Source: an uncultured Collinsella sp. (GTDB lineage Bacteria; Actinomycetota; Coriobacteriia; Coriobacteriales; Coriobacteriaceae). From it: 64,000 nucleotides of DNA. Numbering within the stretch: the stretch's first letter is position 1; every line of letters begins with the position of its first letter. Both the position numbers and the translations under genes were made by a program. The DNA is taken from the NCBI GenBank assembly GCA_900541145.1, contig UQIH01000008.1, forward strand, positions 1 to 64,000. Reading direction: 5' to 3'. The notes under the pieces were generated by a model, which worked only from the letters and a program-made list of their open reading frames with translations, did no database searches and was not told the origin of the DNA. Positions 24,403 through 32,792 of this stretch are shown piece by piece.

Positions 24403-26001
24403 CTACTCCCACTCGATGGTCGCGGGCGGCTTGGACGTGATGTCGTAGCACACGCGGTTGGCGCCAGGGACCTCGGCGACGATGCGGCCGGAGATGCGGG
24501 CCAGCACGTCGTAGGGCAGCTTGGCCCAGTCGGCGGTCATGGCATCGCTGGACTCGACGGCGCGCAGGATGATCGGGCGCTGGTAGGTGCGCTCGTCGCC
24601 CATAACGCCGACGGACTTAATGTCGGGCAGGACCGCAAAGTACTGCCAGCAGCTGTGCTCGGAGTTGCGCTCGCCGGTCTGCTCAAACAGACGCTGGTTG
24701 TAGGCGTCGAGCTCCTCGCGCACGATAGCGTCGGCGTTCTTGAGAATCTCGAGCTTCTCCTTGTCGACCGCGCCGATGATGCGGATGGCCAGACCCGGGC
24801 CCGGGAAGGGCTGACGGAACACGATATGACCCGGCAGGCCGAGCGCCAGACCAAGTGCGCGGACCTCGTCCTTAAAGAAGTGATCGAGCGGCTCGATGAG
24901 GTCGAAGTGCACGCCCTCGGGGAACGGGATCAGGTTGTGATGGCTCTTGATGGTGGCCGTCTTGCCGCCCGTCTTGCGAGCGCCGGACTCGATGATGTCG
25001 GGGTAGATGGTGCCCTGGGCCAGGTACTTGACCGGCTTGCCGTCGGTCTCGAGCTGCTGCGCCACGGCGAAGAACTCTTTCCAGAACTGCGTGCCGATGA
25101 TGCGGCGCTTCTGCTCGGGCTCGGTCACGCCGGCCAGAAGCTCGGCGTAGCGGTCCTCGGCGTGAACGTGGATGAAGTCGACGTCGAACTGCTTGGTGAA
25201 GACCTCCTCCACCTGCTCGGGCTCGCCCTTACGCAGCAGGCCGTGGTTGATGAACACGCAGGTCATCTGCTTGCCCACGGCACGAGCGCCCAGGGCGGCC
25301 ACGACGGAGGAGTCGACGCCACCGGACAGGGCCAGAATCACGCGGTCGTCGCCGACCTTCTCGCGGAACTCGGCCGTCATGGTCTCGACCAGGTTGTCCA
25401 TGCTCCAGTTGGGCTCCAGGCCGCAAATCTCAAACAGGAAATTGCTCAGCAGCTGCTGACCGTACTCGGAGTGCTTGACCTCGGGGTGGAACTGCGTGGT
25501 GAAAATCTTGCGCTCGGGGCACTCCATGGCGGCAACCGGGCACACGTCGGTGCTGGCGGTAACGGTAAAGCCCTCGGGCACCTCGGAAACGGCGTCGCGG
25601 TGGCTCATCCACACGGTCTGCTCCATAGGCGTAGAGTTAAAGAGCTTGGCGCCGGCCGTGCGCGTGATGGTGGCGCGGCCGTACTCGCCCACCTCGGAGT
25701 GGCCGACCTTGCCGCCGAGCGTCACGGCCGTGATCTGATGGCCGTAGCAAAAGCCCAGGACGGGAAGGCCCAGGTCAAAGATGGCGGGGTCGATAGACGG
25801 AGCGTCCTCGGCATACACGGAAGCCGGGCCGCCGGAAAGGATGAGCGCAGAGGCGTTCATCTCGCGAATCTCGTCGGCCGAGATGTCGCAGGGGACGATC
25901 TCGGAATACACGTTGAGGTCGCGGACGCGACGGGCAATGAGCTGACCGTACTGCGCACCAAAGTCGAGTACGAGGACCTTTGCGGAAGCCTTTTGATCCA
26001 T
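24403..26001 (-). CDS. guaA: GMP synthase (glutamine-hydrolysing)
   Basis: 532 aa from the ATG at 26001. It has a class I glutamine amidotransferase domain with PVLGFCYGHQ (catalytic Cys) and TQFHPEVKHSE (His-Glu), an ATP-PPase loop ALSGGVDSSVVAAL, and a C-terminal GMP-synthase dimer domain ending SKPPATIEWE. It converts XMP to GMP in purine synthesis. The frame is intact despite the element next to its stop codon: the insertion lies at or just after the 3' end, a known integration hotspot. An upstream ATG at 26127 lacks support. Confidence 0.97.
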   Translation of the reverse strand: MDQKASAKVLVLDFGAQYGQLIARRVRDLNVYSEIVPCDISADEIREMNASALILSGGPASVYAEDAPSIDPAIFDLGLPVLGFCYGHQITAVTLGGKVGHSEVGEYGRATITRTAGAKLFNSTPMEQTVWMSHRDAVSEVPEGFTVTASTDVCPVAAMECPERKIFTTQFHPEVKHSEYGQQLLSNFLFEICGLEPNWSMDNLVETMTAEFREKVGDDRVILALSGGVDSSVVAALGARAVGKQMTCVFINHGLLRKGEPEQVEEVFTKQFDVDFIHVHAEDRYAELLAGVTEPEQKRRIIGTQFWKEFFAVAQQLETDGKPVKYLAQGTIYPDIIESGARKTGGKTATIKSHHNLIPFPEGVHFDLIEPLDHFFKDEVRALGLALGLPGHIVFRQPFPGPGLAIRIIGAVDKEKLEILKNADAIVREELDAYNQRLFEQTGERNSEHSCWQYFAVLPDIKSVGVMGDERTYQRPIILRAVESSDAMTADWAKLPYDVLARISGRIVAEVPGANRVCYDITSKPPATIEWE

Positions 26002-26269
26002 GGTTCCCCCTCTTGTTGGCGGGGGAGCCGGTGCCCACCCGCGCGAATAAACGAGAATAACTTTCATAGTGTACACGTTATATGGGGTTTCTCGTCCCTC
26101 GCAGCCATCAGCGCACGGCAAACGCACGACCTGGGCCCCTATTTGACGGCAATTGAAGTGTTACCAGACGTGGCAGATGATGTAATACGTTTGAACATTG
26201 GACGCCCTGTGCCACAATACTGCCGAACGACTCCGCCTCTGGGGCGGCAAATACGATAGGAATACCAGC

Positions 26270-27283
26270 ATGAAGCGCATCCTTCTCATCGCCACGGGCG
26301 GCACCATCGCATCGACCGAGGACGGCAACGGCCTCTCCCCCGCCCTGACCGGTGAGGAGCTCGCCCAGAGCGTCCCCGAGATCTCGGGCCTCTGCGAGCT
26401 CGACGTGGTGCAGCCCATGAACATCGACAGCACCAATATGCGCCCGAGCGACTGGATGCGCATCCGCGACGTCATTGTCGAGGGTTATGCCGACCACGAC
26501 GGCTTCGTGATCATGCACGGCACCGACACCATGAGCTACACCGCGGCAGCGCTTTCCTACCTGATTCAGGACAGCCCCAAGCCCATCGTGCTCACCGGCT
26601 CGCAAAAGCCCATGGGCAATCCCTTTACCGACGCCAAGCTCAACCTGTACCAGAGCCTGCTCTATGCGCTCGATGAGCATTCGCACGACGTCTCGATCGT
26701 TTTTGGCGGCGTGGCCATTGCCGGCACGCGCGCCCGTAAGCAGCGCACCATGAGCTTTAATGCGTTCATTAGCGTCAACTATCCGCCCATTGCCTACATC
26801 CGCAACGACCGCATCGTGCGCAACGGGCTTCACGGCACTCGTCAGGGCGAAAACCCGGTGCGTTTCTACGACAGCATCGATCCGCGCGTATTTGTACTCA
26901 AGCTTACGCCCGGCGTAAACCCGGGCATCCTCGACGCCCTTGCCGATAGCTACGATGCTGTAATCCTGGAGACCTTTGGCATTGGCGGTATTCCCGAGTT
27001 TGGCGAGTCCGGCGAGTCATTCCAGGAGGCGATTTTCCGCTGGGTCGATTCGGGTCGCACCGTCGTTATGACCACGCAGGTCCCAGAAGAGGGCCTCGAC
27101 CTGGGTGTTTATGAGGTCGGCCGCGCTTACGCCGATCATCCGGGTATTTTGCGCGGCGATGACATGACCACCGAGACGCTCGTGGCCAAGACCATGTGGG
27201 CACTCGGCCAGTCACGCGATGCGACCGAGATTCAGCGCCTGTTCTACAGCCAAGTCAACCACGACCGCATCCCGATGGCGTAA
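26270..27283 (+). CDS. ansA: L-asparaginase, type I
   Basis: 337 aa, divergent from guaA. RILLIATGGTIASTEDG carries the nucleophile threonine, and FVIMHGTDTMSYTAAALSYL carries the second Thr-Asp pair. PKPIVLTGSQKPMG is also conserved. No signal peptide, so cytoplasmic. It hydrolyses asparagine to aspartate and ammonia. The ATG at 26270 follows GATAGGAATACCAGC; an upstream in-frame start at 26198 is not supported by the family N-terminus. Confidence 0.93.
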   Translation: MKRILLIATGGTIASTEDGNGLSPALTGEELAQSVPEISGLCELDVVQPMNIDSTNMRPSDWMRIRDVIVEGYADHDGFVIMHGTDTMSYTAAALSYLIQDSPKPIVLTGSQKPMGNPFTDAKLNLYQSLLYALDEHSHDVSIVFGGVAIAGTRARKQRTMSFNAFISVNYPPIAYIRNDRIVRNGLHGTRQGENPVRFYDSIDPRVFVLKLTPGVNPGILDALADSYDAVILETFGIGGIPEFGESGESFQEAIFRWVDSGRTVVMTTQVPEEGLDLGVYEVGRAYADHPGILRGDDMTTETLVAKTMWALGQSRDATEIQRLFYSQVNHDRIPMA

Positions 27284-27304
27284 CCACCGGTCAATAGGCA
27301 TCTT

Positions 27305-27523
27305 CTATTCAATGCCCTCGAGAAGCTCTGACACCGTCATGCCGAGTGCGGGCGCGATCTTAAATAGAACCTTGAGCGTGAAATTTGCCGTTCCATCTTC
27401 GATTCGGTCGAGGTAGGGTCGGCTGATTCCTGTCGCCACACAAAAATCAACCTTGGAGATACCAAGGTCCTTGCGTGTCTCTTCGACCCGCCTGCCAAGA
27501 ATCTGTTTCGCACGTTCGTCCAT
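27305..27523 (-). CDS. Small XRE-family regulator
   Basis: 72 aa, essentially a single Cro/C1 HTH: ETRKDLGISKVDFCVATGIS, RPYLDRIEDGTANFTLKVLF. It lies 29 bases from a perfect 24-bp palindrome and is divergent from the gene at 27600, so it probably represses both by binding there. No clear ribosome site precedes the ATG. Its ligand or partner is unknown. Confidence 0.75.
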   Translation of the reverse strand: MDERAKQILGRRVEETRKDLGISKVDFCVATGISRPYLDRIEDGTANFTLKVLFKIAPALGMTVSELLEGIE

Positions 27524-27552
27524 GCAGCCGAGTTTGAAATGGAGCCGAACAT

Positions 27553-27576
27553 AAACGTAAACTATAGTTTACGTTT
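27553..27576. promoter_or_regulatory. Perfect 24-bp palindrome, likely operator
   Basis: AAACGTAAACTA is followed immediately by its exact complement, with no spacer. The site is AT-rich and sits midway between the divergent XRE gene and the gene at 27600, overlapping where their promoters should be. This is the expected binding site of a dimeric XRE repressor. Confidence 0.7.
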
Positions 27577-27599
27577 TGCCGAATACACAGGAGTTTTCT

Positions 27600-27989
27600 A
27601 TGTCGGATTCTTCGGTCCGCATGTACCGAGCCACGCTTCGCACAAACAGCGCGCCGCCCAAGCTCGTCGTCGTTGAAGCAGAATGCCTTTCTCCCGATGA
27701 GCGCACAGCATTTGCATTGCTATCAAGTCGCGTCGCCGCCGTTCTGGTCCCTTGCCCGGCGCAAGGTGAACTTGCCATCCAATGCCACGCGCACAGCTGC
27801 TCGCTCAATCAGGCTGTCGTAATCGTAACCAGCCAACGTGGCCTGCCGCTCCTTTTAGAAACCGGTATCGCGCTTGCCCTTCGGGGCGCCGGATACGAAA
27901 ACGAGGCCGCCGCCGACATGGTCTTTAAACCACGATCGAGCGGCGGCCTCGCAGCAGCCATTGAATATGCGTGCAGGCTCGTTGCCTAA
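27600..27989 (+). CDS. Hypothetical protein under XRE control
   Basis: 129 aa from the ATG at 27600 with a CAGGAGTTTTCT leader. I do not recognise the family. The middle reads VAAVLVPCPAQGELAIQCHA, and GLPLLLETGIALALRGAGYE follows, giving alternating strands and helices like a small alpha/beta protein. It shares a promoter region with the XRE gene at 27523. Function is unknown. Confidence 0.65.
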   Translation: MSDSSVRMYRATLRTNSAPPKLVVVEAECLSPDERTAFALLSSRVAAVLVPCPAQGELAIQCHAHSCSLNQAVVIVTSQRGLPLLLETGIALALRGAGYENEAAADMVFKPRSSGGLAAAIEYACRLVA

Positions 27990-27998
27990 AAGGACAAG

Positions 27999-28382
27999 CT
28001 AGAAACCAAAGCCAAAGCCCGTTCCGGTAATCGCCGAATACATAAAGTAGACGTTGATTACATTGAGGAACACACCCGTGATACAACCGTTGCGCAGGTA
28101 GCGCTCGCACACGATGCGCGCCATGGCGGCGGAGTCATCATTGTTTTTAGCCTGGCGTCCCGCCGTAAAGTACGTCGCCACGCTCAGCAGTAGGTTGAGC
28201 ACCGGCAGTGCCAGCAGCTCGTAGCTCTTACCCCAGCGCGTCACCTCGCCGGCTGCGTTAAACTTCGTTGCCACCTCGGGGCCAATGTTGGGGATAACAC
28301 ACGCTGCAACCACCAGCGGAATCACCGCAAGTACGAGCAGCGCAATACCCATGTAGCCAGCTTTTTTGCCATATTTAAACAT
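27999..28382 (-). CDS. DUF1648-like membrane protein
   Basis: 127 aa with three or four hydrophobic segments (GIALLVLAVIPLVVAACVIP, LLALPVLNLLLSVATYFTAG, CITGVFLNVINVYFMYSA). Between the first two lies the DUF1648 pattern PEVATKFNAAGEVTRWGKS, found in SdpI-like immunity proteins. The SdpI C-terminal domain is missing, so this is a minimal form. It follows ychF by 11 bases on the same strand and is probably co-transcribed. A good GTAAGGACG leader supports the start. Confidence 0.7.
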   Translation of the reverse strand: MFKYGKKAGYMGIALLVLAVIPLVVAACVIPNIGPEVATKFNAAGEVTRWGKSYELLALPVLNLLLSVATYFTAGRQAKNNDDSAAMARIVCERYLRNGCITGVFLNVINVYFMYSAITGTGFGFGF

Positions 28383-28393
28383 GCGCGTCGTCC

Positions 28394-29470
28394 TTACACG
28401 TTAAAGCGGAAGTGCACGACGTCGCCATCGGCCATAACATAGTCCTTGCCCTCAATACGCAGTTTGCCGGCGGCCTTGGCGCCCTGCTCACCGCCGAGCT
28501 CGATGTAGTCGTCATAGCCAATGACCTCGGCCTTAATAAAGCCGCGCTCAAAATCGGTGTGGATGACGCCGGCGGCCTGCGGGGCGGTCGCGCCCTGACG
28601 AACCGTCCAAGCCTTGACCTCCATCTCGCCGGCCGTAAAGAACGACTGCAGACCGAGCAGCTTATAGGCCGCCTGCGCGAGCACGTCCAGACCGGGCTGT
28701 TCCAGGCCCAGGCTCTCCAGGTAGTCGGCGGCGTCCTCGGGATCGAGCTCGGAAAGCTCGGCCTCAATCTTGGCGCAGATGGGCAACGGCTTGACGCCAT
28801 CGATGGGCGCCAGGTCGTCGTTGAGCATATCCTCGTCCACGTTGGCCACATACAGGATGGGCTTCATGGTGAGCAGGAACAGCCCCTTGGCGGCGGCACG
28901 CTCCTCGTCGGTCATCTCCATGGATGCGGCGCGCTTGCCCTCGTTGAGCCAGGCAAGCAGGCGCTTGGCGACCTCGAACTTGGGCATGAGCTCCTTGTCA
29001 CGCTTGGCCTCCTTCTCGAGCTTAGGCAGCTGCTTCTCGAGCGTGCCCATGTCGGCCAGGATGAGCTCGGTCATGATGGTGTCGGCATCGCCGGCGGGAT
29101 CGACGAACTCGCCCGTGCGGCCCACCTCACGCATGACGTTGGGGTCCTTAAAGTAGCGCACGACCTCGCAGATGGCATCGGTCTCGCGGATGTTTGCCAG
29201 GAACTGGTTGCCCAGACCCTCGCCCTCGTTAGCGCCCTTCACCAGACCTGCGATGTCGACGAACTCGACCGTCGCCGGCACAATGCGGCCCGGGTTAACG
29301 ATGTCGGCAAGCTTTTGCAAGCGGCTATCGGGCACGTCGACGATACCCACGTTGGGGTCGATCGTGGCAAACGGGTAGTTGGCGGCAAGGCCGGTCTTTT
29401 TGGTAAGCGCGGTGAACAGCGTCGACTTGCCCACGTTGGGCAGGCCCACGATACCGATGGAAAGGGACAC
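28394..29470 (-). CDS. ychF: YchF-family redox-regulated ATPase
   Basis: 358 aa starting with a GTG at 29470 behind AAAAGGAGCTGTC. G1 is [12 protein letters not shown]3 is [20 protein letters not shown], and the NVDE at G4 replaces NKxD, which is why YchF prefers ATP. A coiled-coil middle and a C-terminal TGS domain ([38 protein letters not shown]) complete it. Conserved Obg-superfamily protein linked to ribosomes and oxidative-stress response. Confidence 0.96.
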   Translation of the reverse strand: MSLSIGIVGLPNVGKSTLFTALTKKTGLAANYPFATIDPNVGIVDVPDSRLQKLADIVNPGRIVPATVEFVDIAGLVKGANEGEGLGNQFLANIRETDAICEVVRYFKDPNVMREVGRTGEFVDPAGDADTIMTELILADMGTLEKQLPKLEKEAKRDKELMPKFEVAKRLLAWLNEGKRAASMEMTDEERAAAKGLFLLTMKPILYVANVDEDMLNDDLAPIDGVKPLPICAKIEAELSELDPEDAADYLESLGLEQPGLDVLAQAAYKLLGLQSFFTAGEMEVKAWTVRQGATAPQAAGVIHTDFERGFIKAEVIGYDDYIELGGEQGAKAAGKLRIEGKDYVMADGDVVHFRFNV

Positions 29471-29584
29471 GACAGCTCCTTTTGGTACAGGTACTTCAAA
29501 CCGTATAAGTATAGCGCCGCCGCAGCATCCGGGCGAATCCGGACACCGCGGCGGCGCAAATGAAGCAGAGATAGAGCTCGCTGA

Positions 29585-30838
29585 CTAGTCCGCGAGCTTC
29601 TCCACCTGATCGAGCATCTTGTCAAGCTTGGCCTTTGCCTCGGCCTTGGCCTTCTGGGCCTCTTCGTGGGCCTTGGCCTTCTGAGCGGCCTTTTCCTCGG
29701 CCTCGGGGTCGACAACGACCAGATTGGACGCATCGTGCTCGACCAGCTTGAGCGCATGCTCGGGGCACACCTTGACGCAGGCTCCGCAACCTAGGCAATA
29801 CGTGGACTCCAGTGCAAAGCGACCGCTTCCCACCAAATCGCAGGCAAACGTGGGGCACACGTTGACGCACTCGCCGCACGACGTGCACTTGTCAAAATCG
29901 CATTCCGGTGTGCTCACCTGCATATTCTGGGCAAGCTCGGGGTGGTTCTGCAGCGTCGAGAGCACCAGCTGCCGCCCGTGCGTGAGCGAACGGCGACGCT
30001 TGGTCGTCGTGGTGCCGCACATGGTGTTGAGCGTGCGCTCGAGCTGCGTGATCTGGTGACGGTGAGCCTTCAACTTCTGCGTCACCGAGGCCAGCGCCGC
30101 CGTCGCCGGATTGAGCTTGGTCACCGTCAGGCCCGTGGTGCGGGCAATCTTATCCATGTACTCCTTGCGCTCGTACTCGCGGCGCTTATGGCATTTAAGG
30201 CTCTTGGGGTCGACCTCCAGGCCCATGCCCGTATCCGCCCACTCCTCGGCGGTAGCAATGGCCTCGCCCAGAATGTCCTCGCCACCGGTGTTGCGGCACT
30301 TATCGCACACGCCCAGTGGCAGGTAGACGCTCACGTTGGGATAGTCCGCCAGTACCGAGAACCAGGTCTCGGCCGTAATATCGCCCACGCAGGCAACGAC
30401 GACCTCGTTTTCGCGCGGCATGCGCTTGAGGGCGCGTGTGCAGGTGACGTAGGCGGTCTCGTGGCTCGTAGCAGCGGAGACGATATCGTCATACAGGTTT
30501 TTAGGCGCCAGGCGCGGCGAGATGATCGCCTCGGTCGGACAGGCAGCGGCGCACAGGCCGCACTTGCGACAGGAGTCGAGGATCTCGATGGCGTCTTCCT
30601 CGACCTCGATAGCGTTGACCGGGCACACGTCCATGCACGCGGTGCAACCGCTCTTTTCGTTTTTGCAGGTCAAGCACGGAATGGTGTTGCCGCGCGGGCG
30701 CTCCTTGTAGTCGGCAGGATTCCACTGCGGCGCCGACGGATCGAGTGCATCGGTCACGCCGCCAAGCGGGTTTTTAAGAAAGTCGAAACCCTTGCTGATC
30801 TCGATAATGTCATCAAACAGATCGTGTTCCTGCGCCAT
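29585..30838 (-). CDS. 4Fe-4S ferredoxin-domain protein
   Basis: 417 aa from the ATG at 30838 (GGGAGGGGCCGCGC leader). Two paired ferredoxin regions are visible: CTACMDVCPVNAIEVEED and CRKCGLCAAACPTEAI near the front, CTSCGECVNVCPTFA and CLGCGACVKVCPEHALKL near the end. Extra cysteines are CLTC and CDKC. The C-terminus is a Lys/Ala/Glu-rich coiled coil (EEAQKAKAEAKAKLDKMLDQ). Cytoplasmic electron carrier, partner unknown. Multi-cluster proteins of this shape are common in anaerobic Coriobacteriia. Confidence 0.8.
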   Translation of the reverse strand: MAQEHDLFDDIIEISKGFDFLKNPLGGVTDALDPSAPQWNPADYKERPRGNTIPCLTCKNEKSGCTACMDVCPVNAIEVEEDAIEILDSCRKCGLCAAACPTEAIISPRLAPKNLYDDIVSAATSHETAYVTCTRALKRMPRENEVVVACVGDITAETWFSVLADYPNVSVYLPLGVCDKCRNTGGEDILGEAIATAEEWADTGMGLEVDPKSLKCHKRREYERKEYMDKIARTTGLTVTKLNPATAALASVTQKLKAHRHQITQLERTLNTMCGTTTTKRRRSLTHGRQLVLSTLQNHPELAQNMQVSTPECDFDKCTSCGECVNVCPTFACDLVGSGRFALESTYCLGCGACVKVCPEHALKLVEHDASNLVVVDPEAEEKAAQKAKAHEEAQKAKAEAKAKLDKMLDQVEKLAD

Positions 30839-30988
30839 GCGCGGCCCCTCCCTGAGCAGTGCAAACAAGCAAGAGATAATGATACGCTATCGGCCCACAC
30901 CTCGGGCAAATTACACGCGGTGCACCTTGAGGGAAATAACCCATGGCCTATCGCCGCCCCGATTGCACAAGGTCAATCAAGCGCCAAG

Positions 30989-31495
30989 CTATGCCTCGCA
31001 CATGAGCTGCACGAGCTTCTGTTTGGTCACCTTGGCCTGCTCGTTGGCCATATTACGCTCGTTTCTAAAGACCGCATTTGCAACACCCTGCAGGTCGCCA
31101 TCGGAAATCACGCTGCACGGACCGTCCATCGACGCCGCCGTGGGACATACGCACAACGGCAACTCGGCATAAAACGCAACGGCCTTGGCGATATCGAGCA
31201 TCTTGCCGCCGCCAATGCCCACCACCATGTCGCAATACTCGGCCCGGGCTTCCTTGGCCATTTCGACAACGGCATCTTCCGTACACGGACCGTTGTAAAT
31301 CTTAAAGAACGGCTCGCTTAGATCTTCATCCAGAAATCCATCGACGATCTGCCTGCACAGCCGATCCTCGGTGCCCTGGTCAAACAAGACATAGGCAGCG
31401 CAGCCCAACCATGACAAATACCTGCCCTGACGCGAGAGCTCACCCGGCCCCTGAACATATCGTCCGGGACCGCTATAAACCATGGGAAGCGCCAT
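30989..31495 (-). pseudogene. Truncated glycerol dehydrogenase paralogue
   Basis: 168 aa, about half of a GldA. VYSGPGRYVQGPGELSRQGR matches the family start, and DMVVGIGGGKMLDIAKAVAF is the NAD-binding loop, followed by CPTAASMDGPCSVIS. The frame then ends with NEQAKVTKQKLVQLMCEA and lacks the whole metal-binding domain found in the adjacent gldA. It may be a decayed duplicate, or a stand-alone N-terminal domain. Catalysis is not expected. Confidence 0.65.
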
Positions 31496-31526
31496 ACGAG
31501 AATCCGCCCTTTCATCAACAACAATT

Positions 31527-31555
31527 GGTGCAAAGCAACCTGACCCCTTTGCACC
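31527..31555. repeat. Intergenic hairpin repeat, AAAGGGG(A/T)CAGG type (copy 1)
   Basis: GGTGCAAAG and CTTTGCACC form a 9-bp perfect stem. On the minus strand the loop side reads CAAAGGGGTCAGG. The copy at 38866-38904 has the same layout with CAAAGGGGACAGG, so both belong to one repeat family. Confidence 0.55.
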
Positions 31556-31560
31556 ATAGC

Positions 31561-31598
31561 AAAAAGGGGCAAAGCCGTCTGCCGGCTTTGCCCCTTCC
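31561..31598 (-). terminator. Terminator of gldA
   Basis: An 11-bp perfect stem GGGGCAAAGCC / GGCTTTGCCCC with a 7-base loop is followed on the minus strand by TTTTT (31561-31565). It lies directly after the gldA stop. Confidence 0.85.
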
Positions 31599-31608
31599 TT
31601 AGCTTGAT

Positions 31609-32709
31609 TTACTCATCCATGAGATAGTAGTGGCCCAGCGCGTCGGCACCCAGGATGGCGTTTGCGACCATCTCGGGCGTCACCTCAAACGGCATGTTGC
31701 ACATGGTGTCATCGGGCGCGCAGGCGGCCTCGGCAACAATCATGGCCTGCTCGCGCGTAAGCTCGGCAACGCCAAGTTCCTTCATCGTAACCGGCAGGCC
31801 CAGCTCAATGCAGAAGCCCAAGACTTCCTCAAGCTTCTCGGTCGGAGCATCCTCGAGTACCAGCTGGACGATAGTGCCAAAGGCGACCTTTTCGCCGTGA
31901 TACATGCTGTGGCACTCGGGCAGCATCGTCAGGCCATTGTGGATGGCATGAGCAGCAGCAAGGCCCGAGCTCTCAAAGCCAATGCCCGAAAGCAGCGTGT
32001 TGGCCTCAATGATGTGCTCGACGGCAGGCGTGAGCGCACCCTTCTCCAGCGCAACCTTGGCCTTGACGCCATCGGCCATAAGCGTCTCATAGCAGAGCTT
32101 GGCGAGCGCCAGGCCGGCCATTCCGCCTTTGCCGCCGGCACAAGTACCACCGTCGGCATCATGCGTCGCCTGGGCCTCAAAGTAGGTTGCGAGCGCATCG
32201 CCCATACCGGAAACCGTCAGGCGCACCGGGCTCGCCGCGATAACCGTCGTATCCATAAGGACGATATTGGGGTTTGCCTTAAGGAAGAGGTACTTGTCGA
32301 ACTGGCCGTCATCGGTATAGAGCACCGAAAGCGCCGAGCACGGGGCATCGGTCGAAGCAATGGTGGGGCAAATGATAACCGGGGATTCCAGGTAATAGGC
32401 AACGGCCTTCGCGGTGTCGAGGATCTTGCCGCCACCGACGCCGACGATGATGTCGCAACCGTTGTCGCGGGCGAGCGCAACCAGGCGATCGACCTCGCCC
32501 TTGGAGCACTCGCCGTTAAAGTCCTCAAACAGCAGCTCGGCCTTAGCCTCGGCAAAGCCGCCCTCGATCTTGGCACCGACGCGCTTCTTGCCCGAAGGCG
32601 TCACGATGACGAGGGCCTTAGCGCCGAGCGGCTCGACATAGGAGCCGAGCTTGGCGAGCTCGTCCGGACCCTGGATGTACTTGCTGGGGCTATTGAAAAT
32701 TGCAGCCAT
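31609..32709 (-). CDS. gldA: Glycerol dehydrogenase
   Basis: 366 aa, iron/zinc-dependent alcohol dehydrogenase superfamily. The NAD loop is VGVGGGKILDTAKAVAYY. Metal ligands are in SGMGDALATYFEA (Asp), GLAAAHAIHNGLT (His) and CHSMYHGEKVAFG (His). It oxidises glycerol to dihydroxyacetone with NAD, or reduces related ketones. It is flanked by a truncated paralogue and an iron alcohol dehydrogenase, a small fermentative alcohol-metabolism cluster. Each gene is followed by its own terminator, so they are separately transcribed at least in part. Confidence 0.92.
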   Translation of the reverse strand: MAAIFNSPSKYIQGPDELAKLGSYVEPLGAKALVIVTPSGKKRVGAKIEGGFAEAKAELLFEDFNGECSKGEVDRLVALARDNGCDIIVGVGGGKILDTAKAVAYYLESPVIICPTIASTDAPCSALSVLYTDDGQFDKYLFLKANPNIVLMDTTVIAASPVRLTVSGMGDALATYFEAQATHDADGGTCAGGKGGMAGLALAKLCYETLMADGVKAKVALEKGALTPAVEHIIEANTLLSGIGFESSGLAAAHAIHNGLTMLPECHSMYHGEKVAFGTIVQLVLEDAPTEKLEEVLGFCIELGLPVTMKELGVAELTREQAMIVAEAACAPDDTMCNMPFEVTPEMVANAILGADALGHYYLMDE

Positions 32710-32730
32710 AACTATCCCATTCTCTAAAAG

Positions 32731-32770
32731 AAAAAAGAAAGGGGCTCCGTACGGATACGTGCGGAGCCCC
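32731..32770 (-). terminator. Terminator of the iron alcohol dehydrogenase gene
   Basis: GGGGCTCCGTAC and GTGCGGAGCCCC pair (one wobble) across a 6-base loop. On the minus strand the stem is followed by TTTCTTTTTT. Confidence 0.85.
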
Positions 32771-32792
32771 TCGTTACGATAACAAGAGTCGA

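Noticed and set aside
24235..26259. 674-codon plus-strand frame opposite guaA
   Set aside because: guaA on the other strand has every catalytic motif; this frame is a codon-bias artefact.
26002..26269. Purine or guanine riboswitch in the guaA leader
   Set aside because: The conserved loop sequences of the purine riboswitch are not present.
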